64,000 bases of DNA. Origin: Ligustrum vulgare (taxonomy: Eukaryota; Streptophyta; Magnoliopsida; Lamiales; Oleaceae). This document shows positions 45,262-55,318 of the stretch, in pieces (the first letter of the stretch is position 1; each line of letters starts with the position of its first letter). The stretch lies in NCBI GenBank assembly GCA_963555705.1, contig OY743169.1, forward strand, positions 47,728,124 to 47,792,123, given 5' to 3'. The translations under genes and the position numbers were made by a program. The notes below the pieces were generated by a model that saw nothing but the letters and a program-made list of their open reading frames with translations, was not told the DNA's origin and ran no database searches.

Positions 45262-48250
45262 TTCTCATTTGAGGTATGCTTACTTGGGGGAATCTTCTAC
45301 CCTTCCGGTCATTATTTCTAACTTATTGAATGAAGTGGAGGAAGAAAAATTGCTTCAGGTATTGAGAGAGCATAAGGAGGCTATTGGATGGACCATCTCG
45401 GATATTCGAGATATTTGCACTTCATTATGCATGCATAAAATTCTTGTGGAAGATGATTTCAAACCTTCGGTGGAGCATCAACGTCGGTTGAATCCTAATA
45501 TGAAGGAAGTGGTGAGAGCCGAAGTGGTGAAGTGGCTTGATGCGGCTATTATCTATCCAATCTCAGATAGTGCATGGGTGAGCCTGGTGCAAGTAGTGCC
45601 AAAGAAAGGAGGTGTCACGATGGTGGATAATGAAAATAATGAGCTTATTCCAACAAGGCCAGTGACGGGGTGGAGAGTTTGCATTGACTATCGCAAGCTC
45701 AACAATGCTAAGAGGAAGGATCATTTTTCCCTTCCATTCATCGATCAAATGCTTGAGTGATTGGCAGGTCACTCTCACTATTGCTTCCTAGATGGGTATT
45801 TGCGCTATAATCCAATTTCTATAACCCCAGAGGATCAAGAGAAGACAACATTCACATGCCTATACGGAACTTTGCATATAGGAGGATGCCCTTAGATCTT
45901 TGTAATGCTCCCGCCACTTTCCAACGAAGCATGATGGCCATCTTCTCCAACATGGTGGAGAAATTTATTGAGGTATTTATGGATGACTTCTCGGTCTTTG
46001 GTACTTCATTTGGTGATTGTTTGAATAATTTGAAAATGGTGCTTAAAAGATGTGAGGAAACTAATTTAGTGTTAAATTGGGAAAAATGTCACTTCATGGT
46101 GCAAAAAGGGATAGTTCTTGGACACCGGATTTCAAGCAAGGGGATTGAGTTCGATAACGCAAAAATTCAAGTTATTGAAAAACTACCTCCCTCAGCCTCG
46201 GTAAAGGGCATAAGAAGTTTCTTCAGGCATGCGGGATTTTATAGGAGTTCATCAAGGACTTCTCAAAAATCACAAAGCCACTTTGTTCATTGCTTGAGAA
46301 GAGTGCCACATTTGATTTCTCTAAAGAGTGTCTTCAAGCTTTTAACACTCTTAAAGAGAAACTCATCACGACACCTATTATTGTGGCTCCGGATTAGAGT
46401 TTACCCTTTAAGCTTATGTGTGATGCAAGTGACTATGACATGGGGGCGGTTTTGGGGCAAAGGAAGGACAAAATCTTGCATGTCATCTATTATGCTAGTA
46501 GAACATTGACTGATGCTCAATTGAATTATGCTACTACCGAGAAGGAAATGCTTGCGGTGGTCTTTGCCTTTGATAAGTTTCGGTCGCTCCAAGGTGATTG
46601 TGTATACCGACCACTCGGCCCTCAAGTATTTGTTGGCAAAGAAAGATGCCAAGCCGCGGTTGATTAGATGGGTCCTTCTTCTCCAGGAGTTTGATTTAGA
46701 GATTCGTGACAAGAAGGGGATCGAGAATCTTGCAGACGACCACTTATCTAGACTTGAGCAAACCGAGGAAGTTATTGATGAAGAGATAAGTGAGGTATTC
46801 CCAGATGAGCAACTTTTCCAAATCATGGATCTTCTACAAGCTTCTAGTGTGCCATGGTACATGGACCATGTTATTTTTCATGCAAGTGGCATCACTCCCC
46901 CAGACCGCTATTATCAAAAAAGGAAAAAGTTCTTTGCGGATATCAAGCACTATTTTTGAAATGACCCATTGTTGTTCAAAAGGGGTCCGGATCAAATCAT
47001 ACGAAGATGTGTGCCCGAGGAGGAGATGGAGAATATTCTTGAGCAATGTCACTCTTCACCTTATGGAGGTCATTTTGGTGCAGTGAAAACCGCATCAAAG
47101 GTTCTTCAGTCGGGATTTTATTGGCCCATCTTGTTCAAGGATGCTCACACACTTGTGTCCAAATGTGATCGATGCCAACGCCTAGGTAATATCTCTAATC
47201 GAAATGAAATGCCTTTGAATTATATTTTAGAAGTGGAAATATTCGATGTTTGGGGTATTGATTTCATGGGACCTTTCCCATCTTCTTTTTCAAATCAATA
47301 CATTTTAGTTGCTGTGGATTATGTGTCAAAGTGGGTAGAAGCGGTAGCACTCCCCACCAATGATGCTCGAGTGGTGGTGAACTTTTTAAAGAAAAATATT
47401 TTTACTCGTTATGGCACCCCTCGAGCTATCATTAGTGATGGAGGGAAACACTTTTGTAACCACCTCTTCAACTCACTTTTGACCAAGTATGGAGTCAAAC
47501 ATTGAATATCCACTCCTTATCATCCACAAACAAGTGGGCAGGTCGAGATTTCAAATAGAGAGTTGAAGAAAATTTTTGAAGTAACGGTGAATGCCTCAAG
47601 AAAAGATTGGTCCAAGAAATTGGATAATGCATTATGGGCATACCGCACCGCTTTCAAAACACCCATTGATATGTCTCCATTTCGCCTCTTATTTGGAAAA
47701 GCATGTCATCTTCCGGTTGAGCTCGAGCACCTAGCCTATTGGGTAACAAAAGTCTTGAATTTTGATATGAAGTTGGCCGGTAAGAAAAGACTACTCCAAC
47801 TCAATGAACTTGATGAGTTGCGCCTTGAGTCATATGAGAATGCTCGGATTTACAAAGAAAAGACAAAGATGTAGCATGACAAGAACATCATGAAGTGGGA
47901 CTTCCAAGTTGGGCAACAAGTATTTCTTTACAACTCTAGACTTCGATTGTTTTCATGTAAACTCCGCTCTAGATGGTCGGGACCTTTCACTATTGCTCAA
48001 ATCTTCCCACATGGAGCGGTCGAACTTTATCATGGTAGCAAAGGGAACTTCAAAGTCAATGGGAAACACTTGAAGCCATACTTGGATGGTGATTACGAAA
48101 AGGAGAAGTCATCCATACGTCTTGCAGATCCGGAGTCGTATCCAAAAGTCAAGCTTACAACTTTAACCAAGCGCTTTTTGGGAGGCAACCCAAATTTCTA
48201 CTCTTTTTCTTACTTGTTGATATTTACTTGTCGCATTTTTATTATTTCTA
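45262..48250 (+). pseudogene. Athila pol: reverse transcriptase, RNase H, integrase
   Basis: RT: REHKEAIGWTISDIR, RRLNPNMKEVV, WRVCIDYRKLN, YRRMPLDLCNAPATFQ and catalytic VFMDDFSVFG. RNase H: LMCDASDYDMGAVLGQ, YASRTL and [10 protein letters not shown]. Integrase: zinc-binding HSSPYGGHF...CDRCQRLG, the first Asp in [13 protein letters not shown], the second in [10 protein letters not shown], Glu after QTSGQVE, then [11 protein letters not shown] and SRWSGPFTI. Nonsense codons at 45758-45760, 46957-46959, 47503-47505 and 47872-47874, plus frameshifts near 45870, 46260 and 46600. Dead, but easily recognised. Confidence 0.92.
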
Positions 48251-48359
48251 ACTTGGTTATCACCAACTTTTGTAGGTTCAATATTTTTGAAATCCTAAGC
48301 AACCTTGTCCTCAACAAGTTTGGGGAAGATTTGCTTATCAAGAAAATCAAAGCTTAGGT

Positions 48360-49936
48360 CAATTTTGAATATCATTCACACATCAATCCGGGGAAGTTCC
48401 ATCACCCATTCCTTTCTTTATATTATGCTATTGTCAACATTGAGGACAATGTTTGATTTAAGTTTGGGGGTGTTGGGATCATGTTGCTATGTGAAAATTT
48501 TAGATTGCCTTGCCGCTCTTGGTGTTTTGATGTTTGTAATTGCTTATTTTGTTTGGAATATTAACATGCTAGATAGCCTTTCCGGCTTAAGAGATTTTTA
48601 TGTTTGAAATTGTTGTTAATTCATGAGTTATGACCAAATTTGCTACTTGTGCTACTTTCTATAAAATGCTTATCCATGTAAGATCCTATGTACATTGAGC
48701 ACAATAGTCATGTTTGTTTGTTGGTGGTTTAGGAATTGTTGAAAAGTGAAGAGGTTAAAGGAGTAGATGAACTAGGTTGTGAGCTTGTATTTTAATTTTT
48801 ATCAACCTATCCAATGTTTCCTAATGCTCTAGATCTCTTGACCCTAATGTAAGACAAGTTTGGGAGAGGTCGACCCAGCAAAGGAAACGGTCTAGACGTA
48901 TGGTGATTCCATGCATGTGGAAGTAAATTTTTGTGTGGAGTGTCTTTCGCTAAGTATAAGCTAAGTAATGACCATATGCTAGAGTTATAAGCCCATTTTA
49001 ATTTTTGAATTTCCCTATCTCGAAACCTTTTTGACTCGAGTAATTAAGCCCGTAGGAGTATCTTGAAACTTGGTGCCTAAGTTTGAAACTTGGGAGTCAC
49101 TGGCCTAAAGCTCGCTGCATGGTTCAATTAGAAAACTTAATGAGTAGGGTATTCACACACACACTTGAAAAAAAAAAAAAAAAGAGCACATCATTCGCAT
49201 TTGCTTAATAAGTCTACCCCACTTCGTAACCTTTTTCACTCGAATTAGTAAGTCCATAGGGATTTTGTGAAACCTGGTACCATTTGATCTAAAAAATCGG
49301 GGAGCTGCTGGCTGAAAGCTCGCTACATGGGTCAATTAGAAAGCTTAAGGGAGTGGGGAAGTCCCGAGCAATCATCATGTTAGTTGTTAGAAATCATGCA
49401 TTTGTACTTGCATAAGGGCTTAGATGAATAGTGGGTTTGAATTGCTTAGTATAAACTTGAATGTCGAAACACTCATTTAATGGAGAGTCACCGCATTTCT
49501 AGGTTTTCGAGATTGTCGGTAAAACACACCCAAACTAGAGTGAAAAAAGAAAAGAGTGATTTGAGAGTACCCTCTAGAATTGCATCCCGGGAAAGGAAAG
49601 AAAAATATTTATTGAGGGATGAATGTCACGAGTGGGAAAGGAAATAATTGACCACTAAGGGTGGGTTAGTTTTGACTTGAAACCTCTTTACTCATCACAG
49701 TCTTGAAACTTATTGACGATTAAAAGTGGCTATGCACACACATACCGATCGAACATCGAACAAGCCAAACTCATTTTTGTAGCATTATTTGGGAACATAA
49801 TTGTGAATTAATTATGCAATTTCATACTCATGGATGATTGCAAGTTATCTAGAATTGTTAATCATTATGTCATTTTTTGTAGATGTATGTAAATATTCTT
49901 GCTCGGGATGAGTAAGAGTTCAAGTTTGGGGGTATT
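48360..49936 (+). other. Athila 3' non-coding region and polypurine tract
   Basis: About 1.5 kb with no gene; I see no envelope-like frame. It is homologous in inverted orientation to 36070-38070. It ends with AAGAGTTCAAGTTTGGGGGT just before the LTR. Confidence 0.75.
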
Positions 49937-51588
49937 TGTTGAGTGCATTTTACATGCATATTTCATATATTTTTTGTGGTACTTTTTGAGTAATTTGGAC
50001 AAATATCTATTTAATTGTGCATATTTTGTGGTTAAATAGGTTCAACATTCAACTACATAGAGAAAGCACAAGAAAGAAGCTAAATGGATGGATAATTGAA
50101 GAAATTGGGGAGAAAAGAGTCAAATCCTTCAAAGAGTCAAAGTTTGGGGACCAAATTGTCACTTCCAAAAAGTTGTGGATCGCATGTGCAATTGACCAAA
50201 GGACTAAATTGCAAGTTTTCAAAGTTGAAGGACTCCAAATGCAATTTTAGAAGGACATATTTTAAGAAATCGGAAAATTTGGGGACCAAGTTGACCGACT
50301 TTGATAGTTGGAGGACATTGATGGCAATTAATTGAAGGACCAGACCGCAAACACTCACTCAGCTAAACCACACGAACGCGTGGTCCGAACCAGGTGGTGC
50401 GCACGGTTCAAGGCAAAAATCTAACCAGAACTGAATCCAGGTGGGCCGCGCGATCGTGCAGCACAATTTTTTTTAAAAAAATATTTTTTAACTGGGCCAA
50501 CTTGGCGCGACCCGATTATGGCCCAAACGTTGTTGTAAGCAGGTTTACGTGATTTTTGGGTATTTTTGGATGATTTGGCTAGGGTTTCCTTATTCTACTT
50601 ACTTCTTTTTCATCCCAAAACCTACTTCTCTCATTGTTCTTCATTTTTCTTTGTTTTTATCTCGTAATTTTCTCTTGTATTTGTATAGTTTTATTGATGA
50701 ATGTTGATTTGAGGAGAAATACCAACATCATTGTGGAAGAATAGTGATATTTTGAAGCAAGAATCATTGGTGAAGGGAAGTGTTATTGTTTAATCTTCAT
50801 ATTCCTCTATTTACTTTACTTCATAGTTGAAATAATGCATTTAATTCTTGAATTTTATTTTTATTTCACTATGGCCTAAGTTATTTAGTGTTGGGATGAT
50901 TGATGAAGCTTGACCTAGTTTAGTTGATTTTAATGTTTGTATTAAGAATTTAAGCAATTTATTATCTTGTGCATTTATTATTGTATTTATTAACTTGCAT
51001 TTATTGTGACCACATTTAAGCTTGGATTTCATGAGATGTGCAATTATTGAGAAATTGTTGTGTATTCTAGATAAATACAATATTTGCTCTATGTTCTTGT
51101 TTAGGATAGAGATATACCTAAAACCCTAGATGATCCATTGAGTTATTTTCACAAAGGTTTAATGCAATTGATATGTTTTTAATCGATATAGAGATATAGT
51201 AGGTTAATTCCACTAATTAGGGTTGATTTCACTCAAGAGAGGTAATTGACTAAGCTTGGAAAATCGGATCTAACATGATGAATAAATTGCATTTCTATTT
51301 TCTTGTTGAGAATTCAATTAGGTAATGGTCAAGTTGAATCAAGAATCCCAACACTCCTTTATCATCTATTTATCATCATTTTCTACTTATCTATTTACTA
51401 TTGTGAATTTGATTTAAATATTAGAACATTTCCAAACCAAAACTTTATTGTGTGTGTTTCTTGTTTAAATTGATTAAACTTGAGTGTAATTGAAGTAGAC
51501 AATTCTTGTGGGATCGATAAACCATACTCATTTAGTCCACTATCACTTGTATGCAATACGTGCACTTGCGGTGTGTTTCTAGCGAACA
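49937..51588 (+). repeat. 3' LTR of the Athila element, 1,652 bp
   Basis: From TGTTGAGTGCATTT after the purine tract to TAGCGAACA, giving TGTT/AACA termini. The right boundary is supported by resumption of Tat-lineage coding sequence at about 51590. Confidence 0.75.
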
Positions 51589-52495
51589 CAGACCAGGCTT
51601 CATTGACCTTAGAGCAGACACCCATACTAAATTTATCTGCATGAAGTTCCCAACAGAAACTGGGATAGTGACAGTCAGAGGAAGCCAAACCGAGTCAAGG
51701 ATGATGGGTATAGAATGTTGCACTGCCCCAGTTATAGTGCTTCCCAGTTGATCCTTTGGATCCCATGAAGGAACTACATGTTGGGCAGTACTCCGCATGT
51801 GAGTTTAAGGAGAAGCTGAAAAGCTTTCTCTGTTAAATCCTTGACGAATTTGCATAGAAACATGACGATGACAATATGGTGGGCATAGACCTAAAGGTGG
51901 CCTGCCACAGGCTGTAAATTGATCCACGCCACCCCCGACATAGGCAGAAGATAGGGATGACAAAAAAACCTGACCCAAATGGGGCAAAAAAAAAAAAAAA
52001 GCCCTATCGACTCGCGGGGCGGGTTTGGCCCCCCCGCCCCGATTAAATTAAATAATAAAAATAAATAAGGAAAAATAAAAAAAATATTGAAAAAAAATTT
52101 AGACGAGGTGGTAAACGGGGCGGCGGGGGTGACCAGCCCTGAAATTCACAGGGTGGGTGGCGGGTTTGGGTTTAAAAAATTTCGCGGGGCGGAGCATGGG
52201 TCCGGGACACCCGACCCGAAACGGCCCCATTTCCATCACTAGCAGAAGAGAAGGCCAATGGGTTCAGAAAAGTATGAGACCTCAAAAGAAGAGGTGTCGA
52301 AACTGCTGAAAAATGGCTTCATTAGGGGATCCAGATATCCGAAGTGGGTATCAAACCTAGTACTGGTCCCCAAACAGAGTGTAAAATTAAGAGTTTGTAT
52401 TGATTTTTCAAACTTGAATATAGTCTGTACAAAGGACAGCTTCCCCTTACCCTGGATTGACCAGTTAGTTGATACAACTGCGATGCATGAAAAGA
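51589..52495 (+). pseudogene. Tat-lineage protease-RT linker and N-terminal reverse transcriptase
   Basis: After the Athila LTR the plus strand reads GFIDLRADTHTKFICMKFPT and VRGSQTES, then FA*KHDDDNMVGIDLKVACH, RL*IDPRHPRHRQK. A MITE intervenes, followed by KYETSKEEVSKLLKNGFIRG, YPKWVSNLVLVPK, LRVCIDFSNLN and DSFPLPWIDQLVDTT. These are the RT entry blocks of Tat-type gypsy elements. In-frame stops and the MITE make it non-functional. The palm core and everything after it are absent. Confidence 0.82.
51952..52241. mobile_element. hAT-type MITE, 290 bp, in the Tat-lineage RT
   Basis: It starts TAGGGATGACAA and ends TTTCCATCACTA (inverted termini TAGNGATGRMAA), with the exact 8-bp duplication GCAGAAGA (51944-51951 and 52242-52249). 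The interior is rich in GGGCGGGTTTGG and CCCGACCCG motifs. No coding capacity. Confidence 0.93.
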
Positions 52496-52504
52496 AACCT
52501 AATG

Positions 52505-52960
52505 GTGTCAATAAAAAAAATGCCTTCCAATATGGAAATAAATCAGTTGAACACAACCTGCTTCTTTTAATGCAATGTTGACTACATCAATAACTAGACT
52601 ATTGGTGGTAATAAAATCAAAATTATAATTGAATATAGTTAGACCAATAACATGAAGAGTAAGTTGAGAAATTTTTTCCTCCATGTTGACAGAAGAGCTA
52701 TTAAGTATATCAAACTTATTGACCTTTGAGCACATCTGCGAAAGACCTGCTCTACTATTATCGAAAAGTAATTCTTGTGAAGTGACGGAACCACAACCCT
52801 ACGCCTTACCTATAACAAGGACTTTGAATCTCAATATAGTGATACTACCCAAACAAGCATCATATGCAAAACAATCCATAGTGCCAATTTTTGGCTAGAA
52901 TATTTGTATACTATTCTCCATGCCTATTTATCGATAGTTTGTATCGAATACTAAAAGCAA
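52505..52960 (-). pseudogene. CYP97-type cytochrome P450 fragment
   Basis: On the minus strand, [28 protein letters not shown], then (shifted) [34 protein letters not shown] and (shifted again, about 52550) [11 protein letters not shown]. This is helix C to helix F of the CYP97 family, carotenoid ring hydroxylases of plastids; the wording is closest to CYP97C1/LUT1 as I remember it. The well-supported part is 52505-52810; the rest up to 52960 may be preceding exon or intron. No haem-binding or I-helix region is present. At least two frameshifts. It is a gene fragment, possibly carried by a transposon or left beside a deletion. Confidence 0.75.
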
Positions 52961-53990
52961 AGTGCATTATGATAAAAACCTGCAACAAAAAATGGAGTGA
53001 CTTTTACCATGGTCATATGAATTAAAAATTATCAAATAAGAAAATTGAGAGTGAATTTCCCGATTATGAAAGCTACTAAAGTGATCGGATGCGATGTCTT
53101 TAAAACTATGAAACTTCCTTGATTAGCTTGACTTGTTATTCTCATACAACTAAGGCATTAAGATGATATTAATCTCTAAAAATCAGGTATCAATGTGGTG
53201 ACATCTCAAACTAAATTACACTAGCGTCAAATATTCAAACATTGCTTATTATCCAAGTAGCATAATTACACATCAAGTTGAGGAATCGATATAAAAAATT
53301 ATGAAAAAGATGGACCAAGTAGTGGAACAAACCTCAAGTAGACATGAAAAGCAATGTCTAGATGATATTATGTTGGGTTTTGTATGTTTTATTAAATAAT
53401 AATCCACATGTTCATTCGAACTCAAAAGTTGATAACTATATGCACATAGAAAACCAAATCATGTGAATTTAACCCCCAAAACTCAATAAAGCACAACAAA
53501 CTTCCGTATTCCACACCAACCAATTATATAGATCTTTCCAACTTTACCAATTTCAAGAAAGTCTCTTTGCAATCTGAATAATAACTGTAGTCATAGGCTT
53601 TTTGCCCCGTGTTTATTTTTGACATCTCATGCATAACTTGCTATTCTTTCTTCTTGTCCAACTCCGAGCCCTTTTTTTTTTTTTTTGCTTTCTTTGGTGA
53701 CTGTGATATATCATTGTCCTCTAGTTGTTCAAATTCTTCTTCAACAAAAAACACGCCAAGAAAAAAGAGAAACATAATAGAAGAAGCTAAATGCTTTCAA
53801 CTTTTTGTCACCGCCAAAGAAGAAAAACAAAGATAAAGTCTAAACTTTGGCATTTTAGCTGTCATTACGTCGTCGTAGGAGAACATGGACGAACAGCGAG
53901 AATAGAAACGAGAAGACTACGATTTTATTTTCATTGATTTAATGACCTGTACAACAGAACGCGTAAGGAAAAAATGCAAAAAAGTAAAAG
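52961..53990. other. mostly unassigned; Lys-rich coding-like stretch on minus strand
   Basis: At 53590-53840 the minus strand reads EEEFEQLEDNDISQSPKKAK and, after a lysine run at an A-rich tract, GSELDKKKE, stop, then MHEMSKINTGQKAYDYSYYS, with a possible splice donor near 53560. It may be a fragment of an unknown host gene next to the P450 piece. The rest shows nothing. Confidence 0.3.
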
Positions 53991-54039
53991 CAAATGACTC
54001 GGGACGGAGCCACGATTTCAATATTGCAGGGGTGAAAAT

Positions 54040-54042
<3 letters not shown>

Positions 54043-54078
<36 letters not shown>
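54043..54078. repeat. (TA)n microsatellite
   Basis: About 18 TA units next to the hAT left edge. Confidence 0.9.
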
Positions 54079-54080
<2 letters not shown>

Positions 54081-55318
54081 CAAGAGATTGAAAACAACGA
54101 TTTTAAGTACTAAAATTTGTAAGTTAGATTGATTGATCAAAAACACAACATCAATTGTTGATACAAAAATAATATGTCCATCTATGTGTCTAACGTTATA
54201 CAAATTGAAAATGAATATGAACATTATATGTATATCATAAAGACAAAAACACAAATTGTCTATTTATGCCAATGTTTGATGGAGATTAAAATCAGATTTT
54301 TAGTAGATTTTGATAAAAGTTGATGAGATGTGTGGTTGAAAAGTTGTGAGCACATGAAATATATAATTGAGATTGGTTGTTGACTTTAACTTAGATTAAA
54401 ATCTCAATTTTAATAGTCACCAAACACGAGCTATATAAAAAATGATAGAGATAATTTGGACATATGAAATTTGTCTCTCGTCATCATCTCTTCAAACTTG
54501 TCGATATGGGAATCTACTGAAAAAGTCTCAACAATTTCCTTTTAAATATACACAAGCATGCTACTGAACAAAAAATCATCATCTTCCATTCTATTTCGCA
54601 ACCTCGTCTTAATGACCTCATAGCTGAAAGTGTACGTTCTGTAGTTGTTGAAACTGGAAGAGTCAAGACAAGACAAATTAATCTATCAACAAGATTATAA
54701 TAAATTGATTTTATTGTCAATGCCAACAGTTGGCACACATCGGGAAATATTGTCAAGTATCTAAAATTGGTAAAATAGATTGATTGACCAAAAAGACAAA
54801 ATCAATTGTTGATGCAAAAATAATATGCCCATATATGTGTCTAACGTTATACAAATTGAAAATAAATATGAACATTAGATGGATATCATAAAGACAAAAA
54901 CACAAACTGTCTATTTATGCCCATGTTTGGTGGAGATTAGAATCAGATTTTTAGTAAATTTTGATAAAAGTTGATGAGATATGCGGTTGAAAAGTTGTGA
55001 GCACATGAAATATGATTGAGATTGATTGTTGACTTTGACTTAGATTAAAATCTCGATTTTAATAGTCACCAAACACGGGCTATATAACAAATGATAGAGA
55101 TAACTTGGACATATGTAATTGGTCTCTCGTCATCATCTCTTCAAACTTGTCAATATGAGAATCTACTGAAAAGTCTCAACACTCTCCTTTCAAATATACA
55201 CAAGCATGTTACTGAACAAAAAATCATCATCTTCCATTCTATTTCGCAACCTCTTCTTAATGACTCATAGCTGAAAGTGTATGTTCTGTAGTTGTTGTCG
55301 AAACTGAAAGAGTTAAGA

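Larger units (their letters stand above)
45250..51588 (+). mobile_element. Athila-lineage Ty3/gypsy element, 5'-truncated
   Basis: It begins abruptly at IKILPSHLRYAYLGESSTLP, just upstream of RT. It continues through RNase H and integrase, a 1.5-kb non-coding 3' region, the purine tract AAGTTTGGGGG and a 3' LTR ending GCGAACA at 51588. No 5' LTR, gag or protease remains. It sits within the Tat-lineage protease, so it inserted there and its 5' half was later deleted together with about a dozen Tat bases. Confidence 0.85.
42526..52495 (+). mobile_element. Tat-lineage Ty3/gypsy element, split by an Athila copy, 3' end missing
   Basis: The parts are the 5' LTR (about 42526-42944), primer-binding site, gag/protease remnant (43145-45258) and, after the Athila segment, the rest of the protease linker and the RT start (51589-52495). 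The two coding parts fit together: protease ends VDKSSSY at 45250, and the next conserved block (RPGFIDLRADTHTKFICMKF) resumes at 51590, with only a few codons missing. The element stops at RT motif FPLPWIDQLVDTT, where a P450 fragment begins. Confidence 0.8.

Noticed and set aside
46401..46862. Minus-strand 153-codon frame
   Set aside because: Antisense to Athila RNase H.
36841..49400. Envelope-like ORF in the Athila elements
   Set aside because: The 3' regions of both copies show no frame of useful length or membrane segments.
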